NCBI GenBank assembly: GCA_012931725.1
Contig: CM022945.1
Location: forward strand, 150,849,480 to 150,913,479
Source: Litsea cubeba
Taxonomy: Eukaryota; Streptophyta; Magnoliopsida; Laurales; Lauraceae
Length of the DNA stretch: 64,000 nt
Direction of reading: 5' to 3'
Positions 22,401 through 33,340 of the stretch are shown here, in pieces. Numbering within the stretch: position 1 is the first letter of the stretch; each line of letters begins with the position of its first letter. The position numbers were made by a program, and so were the translations under genes. A model generated the notes under the pieces. That model made no database searches and was not told where the DNA came from. It saw only the letters and a list, made by a program, of their open reading frames with translations.

Positions 22401-25063
22401 CCTCCGTTTGTGAGATCCCTATTCTCCACGCCTTTTGGATGGTAGGCTTGTGTTCAGGGTCCACGTTCAGCTTGTGGTACATGATCTCAGGGGCGATGCC
22501 GGGCATCTCGTAGGGGGTCCATGCAAAGACTCCTACGTGCTGCATTAGGAAATCCAGAAGCTCGGCTCTCTTGGGCTCAGGGAGCTGACTCCTGAGCAGG
22601 AAATATCTCTCGGGGCCACTGGGGTCGATCCTGACCTCGGTGAGTTCTTCAATGCTCTTCTGCTCGGGTTCCCGACCGATCTTGTCCAGCTCCGCTTCAT
22701 CTCGGCCATGTTTATCTTCTTGGGCTCCTTCTCGCCCGGCACCACGGCCATCATACATCGCCTGGCCATCTCATGGTCGCCTCTGACCGTGACTATCTTC
22801 ATATTACCGTCCTTGTTCTCAAATGGAAACTTCAGCTCCTGGTGGTGAGTGGACGGCACTGCCTCCATGCTATGTAGCCAGGTCCTCCCCATTATGGCAT
22901 TGTATGGGGATGGCGCATCGACTACTAGGAAATCGGCCATCACTGTGGCGCCTGAAACTTGGACCTTGAGAGAAACATTGCCCTTGGGATACACAGGTTT
23001 GGCGCTGAAGCCAATCAGGGGGGTGCGAGCTTCTTGCAGGTCTTCCTCTCCAAGACCCATTCTCTTGAAACAGTCAAATTAGAGGACCTCGGATGAACTG
23101 CCGGGGTCGACGAGGATCCTCTGCACTTGACAGTTCTTCAGCTTCAATGTGACTATCAACGGGTCATTGTGCGGGAGCTGAACTCCCTCCAGATCTTTTT
23201 CCGAGAACCAGATCTTTAGTTTCTCCTTTCTAGCTTTCTTTTACGGCGGTTCGAGCTCGGCCGTCATCACTTGCTTTTCGTGTGAGGCCCTCCTGGCCTC
23301 GGCACGAGATTGGTTACTCCCCTTGGGGGGAGGAGCTAAGTGGATGACATTGATAATCCTTTCAGGTTCATCGCTATCCTGGGCTTTGTCTTCCTGGCGC
23401 TGAGCTCGGCTGCTATTCACAGTTTCTCCTTCTTGGACATAATCCTTCAGGTGCCCATTCCTGACAAGATTCTCTAGGTGTGATTTCAACGACATGCAGT
23501 TCTCGATTCTGTGCCCATTTTGCTTATGGTAGGCACAGTACTTGCCCTGGTCGCGAGTGGAAGGGTCACCTTTCATGGGCTGGGGCCAGCTGAAATGCGG
23601 CTGCGTCTTGATCTTGTTCAGGATTATAAAGATTGGATCCTTAAAGATTGTGTTAATGACTTTGAAAGCAGTAGCGGCAAGTTCCTTAGGCCGGTGGGCC
23701 TGCTTGAACTTTTGTCCGCCTCTCGAGTTAGGAAACGAAGTCTTCGCCGAGCTGTTGGGAGTTTGGTCTCGGTTCGCTTCCTCCTTTCGCGACGGTCTCC
23801 TGTCTTTCTTGGACGATTGGCCCTCGCGCAAGAATCCGAAATTCTCCCGAGCTCGGATCTCATCCTCCTTTCCTTCCACAAACCGGTTCACCCTGACCAT
23901 AAGAGCCTTCATCGAGGCCACGGGGTTCCTGGCCAAGTCTTTCCGGAGGTCAGTCCCCAGCAACAAGGCTTGCTGAAAAGACGTTACCGCCACTTCTTCA
24001 GCCACATTCTCCACTTGGCTATAAATGGTCCAGAATCTTTTGGCGAACTGAATGACATTCTCGTCATGCCTCATCCTGAGAGCCATTATGTCAGCGTTTG
24101 TGTTAGGGATGGCCTTATGCACCTGAAACTTTTCTAGGAACGATCTCCGGAGCTGCTGCCAGTTCGAGATCGAACCTTCTGGGAGCGCACAGAACCACCT
24201 CAGGGGGAGGTCTCCCAAATTGGAGGAGAAGACCATGCAGTTCAGATGGCCTATGTCACCCCAGATCGACATTCTCTGGGTGAAGTGGCGCAGGTGCGCC
24301 ACAAGGTCGAAGGCTCCATCATATAGAACAAACCTCGGGACGTTGAACTTTTTAGGGAGAGGGAAACTACTGATTTCTCGTGAAAAAGATGAAGCGCCAA
24401 GGTCGTCGGGGTAGGACATGTCTGGCCGATTTTAAGGGAAACCGGCTACCTCCAAATTACGCAGCAGCGTCTGCTTCAGGTGCTGATCGACCCACTCCTT
24501 TAGGTCGTTCTTGACTTCTAGCATGGTTTCCGACTTTCGCTCCGTCCGGCTGTTGCTGGAACCTTCATCTTTAGCTTGGTGGCGTCTCTTCTCGTTGAGA
24601 CTGTGCCTCAGATTCGTCTGGGGTGGAGGGATTTGTCCGCTTCAAGGAAGCGAGGCCGCAGCCTTTCTCTTGTTTCTCCGGGGATGTTGCCGCTGGAGCT
24701 GCTCCTGGAGCTGACGTATCTGCTCGCCCTTCTCTTGGAGGGCAAGGTTTTGGACCCTTACTTCCTCAAAGTATCAGTTTTCGCCTCCGACGTCGTAATC
24801 TTGATGGGTAGTCTGGTGTGACCTTCTCACCATTGGACCTTTGTCTTTTCTGGGACGTGTCTCCATGGGAGCACCCTGCCGAAGATGCTTTTGAGGCGGA
24901 GGTGCCATTTCTTCTACCGAAGGATCAGTCTCGAGTCCTTCTATGATGACTGGGATAGGGGGAGCTCTATAGGACGCTCCTCAACCACAGGTGTGGAAAT
25001 CGGCGCTCCCTGTCCTCCCTAAGGAGGGGCGAACAAGGAAGGTGTCGCCTTTGATTTTAGAGG
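19480..25063 (-). pseudogene. Element A gag-pol pseudogene
   Basis: Reading leftward on the minus strand: a shattered gag N-terminus (25063-24420); the gag core (24419-23241), with KFNVPRFVLYDGAFD, LPLRWFCALPEG and a CAYHKQNGHRIENC knuckle; a protease remnant (VDPGSS) near 23110; reverse transcriptase across 22758-21642, with VDFTDLNKACPKD and YIDDM near 21985; RNase H across 21520-20761; and integrase with GIPRVLVSDNETQFD near 20130. Stops at about 23241, 23080 and 22040 and several frameshifts separate these parts. The integrase zinc site reads MKCEKF where a second Cys is expected. The protein order is that of Ty3/gypsy elements, and no functional polyprotein is possible. Confidence 0.85.
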
Positions 25064-25094
25064 CATTTTATGGGGAAAAGGATGTGGGTTGGTT

Positions 25095-25114
25095 CTTCCC
25101 CACAGACGGCGCCA
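25095..25114 (-). other. Element A primer-binding site
   Basis: On the minus strand TGGCGCCGTCTGTGGGGAAG begins two bases after the 5' LTR end. The motif is shared with B and D. Confidence 0.8.
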
Positions 25115-25116
25115 AT

Positions 25117-25997
25117 TGTGAGTGCCTAAAAATCACAAACTTGATTAGTGAAGGTCCGGAATCTCTCGAGATTAGTATGCTCGCCCAGAACCTGAAAGGG
25201 AGAGAATAAGAAGAAGACAATCGTCAGAGACCCTGGCTGTAGGCAGCGTAAGGCCCTCCAATGCCTAAGTTAGTTCAAGGAACTCAACGGTAGGGTGGAG
25301 GAAGAGGAGAGGCAGAGTGAGGGCTCAAGAGTAATGTGTTCGATACCTTGGGTTTGAGAGGACTTCTCTATTTATAGAAGAAGCCTCGTGGCAGAGGACG
25401 GCGGGGGCCCGCTGGTTTGTCCTGTACTTGGGCGACAGAGTCACATCAGTCCACATTCTCTTAAATGAAAGTCCCTTCTGCCCGCCATTCATTAATTGAT
25501 GATCCGATTGGATCCGCCTTTCATTGAATGGCGGTCCAATCGGCCCACAATGCATTAAATGAGGATCCAATCGGGCCTCACCTTGTATGGGCCTTTCGGC
25601 GGTAGTCTCATCGGGTCGTCGCCTGGAGCCTTGCCCTGGTGGAGACGTAGCCGCTGGATGTAGATCTGACAGGGATTTTGGGCGGCTGAGATGTCTTCTC
25701 AGTATCATACGCACGTGCCCATATCTCATCATGTATTTTGTGATGTGGCTGGTCTTCTAGTGGTGCTTTGGCAGTTAGCGCCCGACTCGGCCAGCATGCT
25801 GGCACGAACCGAGATGCTTGACCGAGGCCGGAGTGGATTGCCGAGGCCAGACGCAACCGAGGTCAGCATGGGCTTGGCAACGGCTGGCGCCCTAGCATCA
25901 CTGCCTGGGTACACGTGGCCAAGCTTGAGGTATAATTAAGCGGTCATCATTACCGGGGTTAACATAATCTCGGTGTCTTTAGGAATGTCCCCACACA
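25117..25997 (-). repeat. Element A 5' LTR
   Basis: It aligns end to end with 14466-15373. On the minus strand it starts TGTGTGGGGACATTCC and has a TATA box (CTATAAATAG) at about 25377-25368. Differences from the 3' LTR include a short deletion in the region matching 14520-14530 and many single substitutions, so the insertion is not recent. Confidence 0.87.
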
Positions 25998-26566
25998 ACC
26001 TCCATGTAATTTTGAGAAAAAATAAAGCATACATCGAACACATGCACATTATCACCACAAATAACGTTTGCAGGTTATATTATGACCAAGAGTTACACTA
26101 GTTTCGAAGAAAGCTGAACAATAAATGGATTCTGCTTGTGTTAAATAGTTATTTCTTTTGTTGGTTTCATAGTGGCAATGCTGTGTTTGCAAGGCTTAAA
26201 CTAATAAAGAGAAAGAGAAAGTGACTGTAAATCAAAGAAGCCATAGAATTATAATACCTATCATCATGGGATAAAGGTTGTATGAGGGAACATTGTGTCT
26301 TTGAAAGGATAAAGGTGCCACTATTCCCTTGTGATGGATGTTGAACACTTTGAAAGGAGCCTATGCAAGACCCTATAAACCGGTCATGTACATATTCCTG
26401 ATGTCATTTCCATTTCCACAAGAATATTTTCATAAATAATTATGTAACTCTTTGCTTTTCTCAATCTCATTATATCTATGTCAGGTGTCAACATTCAATA
26501 CCATTGTTTAGTACTATATAAGCATCAGATATACCAAAGATGTCCAAGTTTTTGCACCATTATATC
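25998..26566. other. Intergenic, no gene seen
   Basis: AT-rich DNA between element A and the SINE palindrome, without coding or repeat signals that I can support. Confidence 0.55.
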
Positions 26567-27083
26567 TGTAGGAGGGTATCCGAGCTGAGGAGGTAACCGC
26601 TTGGGAGTCGCACAGCTGGACCCTCTACAGGGGATAGGCGGAGCCCAGGGCCCCGCGCCTATTGTATACACTCGGGCTGTAACCTCTTGGCTGTAACCCT
26701 CGTGCGTTTGTCCCGGGGTGGCTTTTGCTTCCCCCAGGGGCCTCCCCAGAGTCGAACCCAAGACCTCTCACTTAAGAGACTTGAATAAGCAACTCTGGTA
26801 CCACTTAAGAGACTTGAATAAGCAACTCTGGTACCACTTAGCCCAAGTGGTACCAGAGTTGCTTATTCAAGTCTCTTAAGTGAGAGGTCTTGGGTTCGAC
26901 TCTGGGGAGGCCCCTGGGGGAAGCAAAAGCCACCCGGGACAAACGCACGAGGGTTACAGCCAAGAGGTTACAGCCCGAGTGTACACAATAGGCGCGGGGC
27001 CCTGGGCTCCGCCTATCCCCTGTAGAGGGTCCAGCTGTGCGACTCCCAAGCGGTTACCTCCTCAGCTCGGATACCCTCCTACA
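26567..27083. repeat. Near-perfect palindrome: head-to-head SINE pair
   Basis: Arms 26568-26840 (minus) and 26841-27082 (plus) are inverted copies centred near 26842. The plus arm looks like a tRNA-derived SINE: an A-box-like TAGCCCAAGTGG, a B-box GGTTCGACTC about 50 bp on, and an end GGATACCCTCCTACAAAAAG. Apart from a 33-bp tandem duplication in the left arm (acttaagagacttgaataag...), I see only one base substitution and one missing C. The left arm is therefore 273 bp and the right 243 bp. Such identity implies a recent inverted duplication, or strong homogenisation. Confidence 0.85.
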
Positions 27084-28067
27084 AAAAGGCGACCACTAAG
27101 GGCTAGGGCGCCTAAGAGGTCAAAAGCTAGGGGGCAATTGTGTGGGGAGATTTCCAGAGCCACAGGATTAAGCTAATCACAGCCATCAGATGAGGCTAAG
27201 CATTCTCACGTGCCATCCGCGTGCCATCTACGTGGCACCAATCTCACCCCGGCTACCAGGACAGAGGCCTTGGCCGAAGTCAAGCATCTCCGGGCCACTA
27301 GCGCCGAACTGGTCCACCCCGGGTGCCATCTCGGCGGGGAGCTCCACCTCGGCTGAGCCACCCCGGTGCCATCTCGGCAGAAAACTCCACATCGGCTGAA
27401 GAAGCCAGGACAGTAGCCGAAGCAAGAGAGAACCTTCACTTGCGCCCCTCATCCCCCACGTCATCAGGCACGTGGAGGGATAGGGGCACGAGCTAGTGGG
27501 ACAGACACGACATCCAGCCGCCCACAATCTTCGCCATATCCTGACAGGGCGGCATCCAGCGGCTGAGGCCACATCAGGGCAAGGCCCGAGGGCAGATCCC
27601 ACGATCCCCTACCGCCAAAGGCGTCCAACACGATCTGGCCCAACAAGACGTGCATTAAATGCGACGTGGGCTGACCCGACGCGCATTTAATGCATAGTGG
27701 GCTGGATTGGACCGCAATTAATATAATGTGGGCTGATCGTGACTTCCCTGTCGAATCACGGGACCCACACCACGATATCTCCCAAAGATACGTTCCAAAC
27801 TCTATAAATAGAGGCTCATACCACCATCAAAGGTACGCACAATTTCATTCACAGAGCCGTTACTCTGTCTCTCTTCTCCCTCTCCTTCCATTGTTCCAGT
27901 TCCCACACTGACTTTGGCATCGGAGAGCCTTGCGTCGCCCAGGCCAGGGTCCTTTGATCGTTTGTTCATCTCTTTCAGGCTTTCGGACGACACCCAGTCA
28001 TCATCATCATCGGATAAGTCCTATAAGGCTCCCTCCTTATTGTGGGTCATTATTTTCTGCACCTACA
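27084..28067 (+). mobile_element. Element E: internal tail and 3' LTR of a gypsy element
   Basis: A short internal remnant ends in the polypurine tract AGCTAGGGGGCAAT and is followed by an LTR at 27139-28067. The LTR starts TGTGTGGGGAGATTTCC and ends GCACCTACA, with a TATA box (TCTATAAATAGAG) at about 27801. It shares its end, and a block near gcatcggagagcc, with the LTR of element D. It also carries two copies of GCATTAAATG/GCATTTAATG near 27655-27695. No gag, pol or primer site of this copy is present. Confidence 0.8.
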
Positions 28068-29271
28068 ATATCATCTTTAATTGTAACATGTTTCATGTAT
28101 TATTGTAGAAAAAAATTATATTCATGTTAAATATTTTTTTAATATAAAATAAAGTTGAATGTGAATATCTATGCAACAGATGTGTCGCTATATCATTAGA
28201 CATTTAAACTATATATTTTCACCAATATTTTCATAATTCCCAAATTATGAGCTTTTCGTTAGAAAGTTGTGAAATGGGATGAACCTTCAATCATTGCAAT
28301 AGTTTTTAAATCTTGTCGCTATATATCTACAAATATAATGAGATGTTGTATTTTGAAGTTTTATTTAAATGTTTTTTGGTTTCATTTTAAATTGTTTGTG
28401 TTTTTTTTTTATTTTGTGCTTTTAATTTTTAAGATATGTTTTCAATGAAAAAACAGAGACCCAGAGTTTCTGAAAATTTCAGCATATTTTTCTTAAGATG
28501 TGATTATTTTAAAATCTAAGAGTCATGACAATAATCTAAACCCACTTTAAGTTTTCTTAAGCTTCTTTTTATTTTGTCTCAAGCAACACTGCATAATGTT
28601 GATCAGACTTTTCTTAAAGTGAAAGCATCAACTACGCTCCAAATAAACTATTCTTGAAACGAAAGCATTAGTAAAGTTACTTAAGTCTAGTCATTCAGTT
28701 TGCCCATAATATGCGTATTATAATATCTCTACAGTCACCCTACCAAATCAGCCTCAGGTTGAAGCAGGACGGAGTAAGTTCTCATTTAAATTCGATCCAT
28801 TATCATTTTAACTCAGCCATAACAATGTTCACGAGCGAATGTTAAATTTAAGTATTTACTTTCAAACCGTTTGGGACATTATTTGATACACTGTGCTTAG
28901 TAGTAGGTGTTGTTATTATGTATCCGAAATTTTTTCAATGACTAATCGTAAGAGGGGTCAGTGAGTTACGAATGCCGCGGATAAGATGCACAATAATTCA
29001 GCAAATATCATTCATAGTTAGTGGGGGTCAAATATAAACCTGTCATGTTGATTTGACCAATTGTCTTTTACACATATCGTGCTTCTTTTGACAATCAAAT
29101 CCAATAAGTTTCAGAGTCTTTCTCATAGGTCATTTTCATAATCACAACTAAATACACATGGCACAGAGGTTTGGCCCACACAACACCATGCAAGAGATTT
29201 TGTTTGATCCATTCTGTTATATATATATATATCTTATTCATCAAATCTTAGTAACGATCCAATTATAAATT
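28068..29271. other. Intergenic, no gene seen
   Basis: Very AT-rich DNA with a short (TA)n run near 29217-29231 and no plausible gene. Confidence 0.6.
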
Positions 29272-29276
29272 AGTTT

Positions 29277-30059
29277 TGTGTGGGGATATTTCCGAGCTCA
29301 CCGGAGGACCGGTCGATGCTCCATCTCATGCTCCGGCGCCCGCTAGGCCATCTCGGGAAGGCTCGCATCAACATCCACCAGCTCGGCCAAGTGCTCCCAC
29401 TTCGGCCAGAGACTCAGCTCGGCTCCTTGCACAACTCCACCTCAGCAGAGTTCCACCTCGGCCAGGTCGCACCCAGCTCGGCTAGGGGCTTCATCCCGTT
29501 CCTCCACTTCGGGGTCTCTGCAAGGTCTCTAGCCAAGGCAGGGCCTGACAGCTGTCCTCCCTTGGGCACTCAAGCACGCTATGGCCCGTGCGACAAGACA
29601 AGGGGGACAGCCCGTATCTCCTGACAGATCGCCGTCCACAGCTCCCAAGGCGCCAGGATATGGCCTAACGGGACAAGACAGGCTACGATGGGACCAGACA
29701 GGCTACGATGGGACCCGCGCCTCCCTAGTACCTGACAAAGTGGGCTATGACAAGACAGCCAACAACCCGTTTGCCTCCTCCTCCTCTATATAAACACAGC
29801 TACCTCTCCAAAGGAGAGGGGGACGCCATTACCACTCTGGTATGCCATCTTCTTCCCCAAAAATCTCCTCCCTCTGCTTAGTTCACATACTAACTTAGGC
29901 ATCGGAGAGCCCTGCGCCGCCCAGGCCAGGGTCCTCTGACCTGCATTTCTCCTTCCTTTTCTCAGGCTCCAGGCGCAGGCATCGGTGTCCCTAATCTCAC
30001 TTGGGTAAGTCCTCTAAGGCACCCCCTATCATTGTGGGTCGTTATTTTTTGCACCTACA
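29277..30059 (+). repeat. Element D 5' LTR
   Basis: 783 bp, from TGTGTGGGGATATTTCC to GCACCTACA. The TATA box CTATATAAACA lies at about 29786. A likely intron-like TTGGGTAAGTCC phrase occurs near the LTR end. Confidence 0.9.
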
Positions 30060-30060
30060 A

Positions 30061-30079
30061 TTGGCGCCGTCTGTGGGGA
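30061..30079 (+). other. Element D primer-binding site
   Basis: TTGGCGCCGTCTGTGGGGA directly follows the LTR. It is the same motif as in the left gypsy element and elements A and B. Confidence 0.85.
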
Positions 30080-30126
30080 AGCAATATCCCAGCCTTCCCA
30101 ACCTTCTCCAAATCTTTCCAAACACC

Positions 30127-30270
30127 ATGCCTCGAAGAGCCAGAAAGGGAAAGGAACCTATTGCATTGTCGACACAGCTGCCGACGGTCCCCCGCCGAGA
30201 GAGGTCAGGAGCAAGATCTGGCCAAGCAGGCGACCAACAGCAGGATACTCGGTCGGGTTCATCCTCCTAA
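30127..30270 (+). pseudogene. Short gag-start remnant of element D
   Basis: ATG at 30127 opens a 47-codon basic peptide (MPRRARKGKEPIALSTQ...) that stops at 30268. Its place after the primer site and its Arg/Lys-rich start fit the first codons of a gag; in an overlapping frame a Ser/Ala-rich stretch continues to 30508. No capsid domain remains. It may serve only as leader sequence. Confidence 0.5.
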
Positions 30271-30506
30271 GGATTCGACCTCGACTCTACCCCCCGAAAG
30301 ACGCGCCCTGAAGAGCAGAAGCAACCGGGCCCGGGAGCAGTTCAACCTCCGCGACAGCGATCATGTCGCTTCCAGCTCGGCAGATGCTTCCAGCGCGGCG
30401 GACGTCTCCAGCTCAGCGGATATCTCCAGCTCGCTAGTAGCCCCCAGCTCTGCAGGAATCTCTTCCAACTCGGGGGCAGCTAGACGGAACTTTTTGTCAC
30501 TTAGCT

Positions 30507-31100
30507 GACGACCTCATGCTGGTCCGTCCACGTGCTGGTTTCCACCTCACGCTGGTTTCGGCCTCATGATGGTCTCGACCGCATCTGACGACCTCATGCT
30601 GGTCCGTCCACGTGCTGGTCTCCACCTCACGCTGGTTTCGGCCTCATGATGGTCTCGACCGCATCTGACGACCTCATACTGGTCCGTCCACGTGCTGGTC
30701 TCCACCTCACGCTGGTTTCGGCCTCATGATGGTCTCGACCGCATCTGACGACCTCATGCTGGTCCGTCCACGTGCTGGTCTCCACCTCACGCTGGTTTCG
30801 GCCTCATGATGGTCTCGACCGCATCTGACGACCTCATACTGGTCCGTCCACGTGCTGGTCTCCACCTCACGCTGGTTTCGGCCTCATGATGGTCTCGACC
30901 GCATCTGACAACCTCATGCTGGTCCGTCCACGTGCTGGTCTCTACCTCACGCTGGTTTCGGCCTCATGATGGTCTCGACCGCATCTGACGACCTCATGCT
31001 GGTCCGTCCACGTGCTGGTCTCCACCTCACGCTGGTTTCGGCCTCATGATGGTCTCGACCGCATCTAACGACCTCATGTTGGTATCGCCCTCGTGCTAGC
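30507..31100. repeat. 80-bp tandem array in element D
   Basis: Seven units start at 30507, 30587, 30667, 30747, 30827, 30907 and 30987, with a degenerate eighth at 31067. Each begins gacgacctcatgctggtccg and ends tctcgaccgcatct. Units differ by one to three bases. A period of 80 is not a multiple of three, so the array is not coding. Confidence 0.93.
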
Positions 31101-31217
31101 TACGCGCTTCACAGGTTTGGCCTCATGTTGGTCTCGGCCAGTGCCATCGAGACTGCCTTCGGGTTCGTACACCCAGGCTTCTCCACCTCGGCGAGTGCCA
31201 GAAAGACAAGTCACGGG

Positions 31218-31451
31218 TTAACAGCCCTGGAAAAGGCCTCGAGTTCGGACACTCGGCCAATTCCTAAACTCAGGGTCTTCACCCATCTCCAAAGGTTAAC
31301 AGCCCTGGAAAAGGCCTCGAGTTCGGACACTCGGCCAATTCCTAAACTCAGGGTCTTCACCCATCTCCAAGGGTTAACAGCCCTGGAAAAGGCCTCGAGT
31401 TCGGACACTCGGCCAATTCCTAAACTCAGGGTCTTCACCCATCTACAAGGC
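31218..31451. repeat. 78-bp tandem array in element D
   Basis: Three units start at 31218, 31296 and 31374, each beginning ttaacagccctggaaaaggc. The 26-codon period keeps a frame open on both strands, but no known domain is encoded. Degenerate relatives continue to about 31660. Confidence 0.9.
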
Positions 31452-31866
31452 TCTATGCCCTGGAAATGGCCTGGAGTTCCTACACTCAGCCTTTCCTAAA
31501 GCCCCCGTGTCTTGGACACACTCCGGGTCTACCGCCCTGGAAAAGGCCTCGAGTCCAAACTCGGTCGTTTCCTAAAGCTCCGGGTCCTGGACCCTGGAGA
31601 AGGCCTCGAGTTCGGACACTCGGCCGGACTCCTAAAGTCAGGGTTTTTACACCCCTCAAAGACCGTTGCCGAACTCATGCTCATCTCCGATCCACTGTCG
31701 CAAGGCAAAAGCAGTTCGTCTCGGCCAAAAGCTGGCCACTTCGGCCAATGGCAGCTCGACAAGATCGCAATAGAGACTGTTCCATATCACCTCCTCGGCT
31801 TCACGACAGTCCTCAGCTCGGCATCAGTGCCGGATTCCAGGTTGGCTGTTACTCTGGTTCCACCTC

Positions 31867-32058
31867 GGCCTTATGCCAGTTCGCAGCTCCACAGCAGCGC
31901 CAGCCTCTAGTACGGCAGGAAATCCTTCCTCCCGCTCGGCTGCAGTGCCAGTCTCCGGTCTCGGCCTCATGCCAGTTCGCGGCTCCACAGCAGCGCCAGC
32001 CTCCAGTACGGCAGGAAATCCTTCATCCGGCCCGGCAGCAGTGCCAGTCTCCGGTTTA
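31867..32058. repeat. 96-bp direct repeat in element D
   Basis: Two units start at 31867 and 31963 (ggcct[t/c]atgccagttcgc...). They differ at a handful of bases. Confidence 0.85.
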
Positions 32059-32319
32059 GCAGCAGCACCCAGTCTGTAGCTCGCCTCCTTCTCGGCTTGC
32101 CTCCTTCTCGGCAGCAGTAGCAAGATACTCCTAAATAAATGAGCCGTCTCTCTTGGCTTTCAGCAACAATGACTCTCCAGCTCGGCAGAAGCACCCTGTT
32201 ACAACTTAGCAGTGATGCCAACCTCTAGCTCTGGTCCATTGCCAGCCCGTCATCCTCCACGGTACTTACCTTCTGACCTCAAAAGAGCAGTCTATTGAGC
32301 TCAGAAGCTGGGGGGCTAT

Positions 32320-33101
32320 TGTGTGGGGATATTTCCGAGCTCACCGGAGGACCGGTCGATGCTCCATCTCATGCTCCGGCGCCCGCTAGGCCATCTCGGG
32401 AAGGCTCGCATCAACATCCACCAGCTCGGCCAAGTGCTCCCACTTCGGCCAGAGACTCAGCTCGGCTCCTTGCACAACTCCACCTCAGCAGAGTTCCACC
32501 TCGGCCAGGTCGCACCCAGCTCGGCTAGGGGCTTCATCCCGTTCCTCCACTTCGGGGTCTCTGCAAGGTCTCTAGCCAAGGCAGGGCCTGACAGCTGTCC
32601 TCCCTTGGGCACTCAAGCACGCTATGGCCCGTGCGACAAGACAAGGGGGACAGCCCGTATCTCCTGACAGATCGCCGTCCACAGCTCCCAAGGCGCCAGG
32701 ATATGGCCTAACGGGACAAGACAGGCTACGATGGGACCAGACAGGCTACGATGAGACCGCGCCTCCCTAGTACCTGACAAAGTGGGCTATGACAAGACAG
32801 CCAACAACCCGTTTGCCTCCTCCTCCTCTATATAAACACAGCTACCTCTCCAAAGGAGAGGGGGACGCCATTACCACTCTGGTATGCCATCTTCTTCCCC
32901 AAAAATCTCCTCCCTCTGCTTAGTTCACATACTAACTTAGGCATCGGAGAGCCCTGCGCCGCCCAGGCCAGGGTCCTCTGACCTGCATTTCTCCTTCCTT
33001 TTCTCAGGCTCCAGGCGCAGGCATCGGTGTCCCTAATCTCACTTGGGTAAGTCCTCTAAGGCACCCCCTATCATTGTGGGTCGTTATTTTTTGCACCTAC
33101 A
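32320..33101 (+). repeat. Element D 3' LTR
   Basis: 782 bp, preceded by the polypurine tract AAGCTGGGGGGCTAT at about 32305-32319 and followed by the target duplication AGTTT. It is nearly identical to the 5' LTR. Confidence 0.9.
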
Positions 33102-33215
33102 AGTTTAATAACAATGATTGTTTGAAAATGATTGTCTTAGACTAAACATTGTTTAATGAGCCTGATATTTGATATATATATATAACTAATCTAAGGAATC
33201 AAGCCGCCTTTATGT

Positions 33216-33340
33216 CTTTTTTTTTTTTTTTGTTGCTATTAGAAGTTCCCAACCCTTTAGACTGGACTAATCCTTCCGGGCTTAAAAGGAAGTCGGGTAA
33301 ACTCCCATGTTGCCCCAGTGTGATAATACAGTTTTGAACC
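33216..33340 (-). repeat. Truncated SINE (same family as 13183-13400)
   Basis: On the minus strand GGATTAGTCCAGTCTAAAGG, then GGGTTGGGAACTTCTAATAGC, leads to a run of about 15 A. This matches the 3' body of the SINE at 13183-13400. The tRNA-like head is missing or too diverged to see. Confidence 0.75.

Larger units (their letters stand above)
14466..25997 (-). mobile_element. Element A: decayed Tat-like Ty3/gypsy element
   Basis: It is bounded by LTRs 14466-15373 (3' LTR) and 25117-25997 (5' LTR), with a primer site at 25114-25095 and a polypurine tract beside the 3' LTR. gag-pol runs on the minus strand from about 25060 to 19480 with many stops and frameshifts. Between integrase and the 3' LTR a plus-strand gene (16053-17725) faces pol. 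An extra antisense ORF region and pol order PR-RT-RH-INT without a chromodomain suggest the Tat lineage. No target duplication was found: the flanks are atatg and acctc. Confidence 0.85.
29277..33101 (+). mobile_element. Element D: young non-autonomous LTR retrotransposon
   Basis: LTRs at 29277-30059 and 32320-33101 differ, as far as I can see, by one substitution and one missing C. Perfect 5-bp target duplications AGTTT lie at 29272-29276 and 33102-33106. A primer-binding site and polypurine tract are intact. The 2.26-kb interior has only a short gag-like start and several tandem arrays, and no pol. This is a LARD-like or derivative non-autonomous element, inserted recently. Shared termini suggest that Tat-like relatives such as A or B supply the enzymes. 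Confidence 0.92.

Noticed and set aside
23511..24137. 208-codon plus-strand ORF in element A
   Set aside because: Complement of the gag core, which has recognisable motifs on the minus strand.
26841..26920. A functional tRNA gene
   Set aside because: A- and B-box-like motifs are present, but no proper cloverleaf arms could be drawn and the sequence continues as a SINE body; the mirror copy supports a repeat.
30507..31100. CRISPR-like array
   Set aside because: Units are contiguous 80-bp tandem repeats without unique spacers, in a plant LTR element.
31125..32123. Several 75-197 codon ORFs in element D
   Set aside because: They cover tandem arrays, conflict with each other on both strands and encode no known domain.
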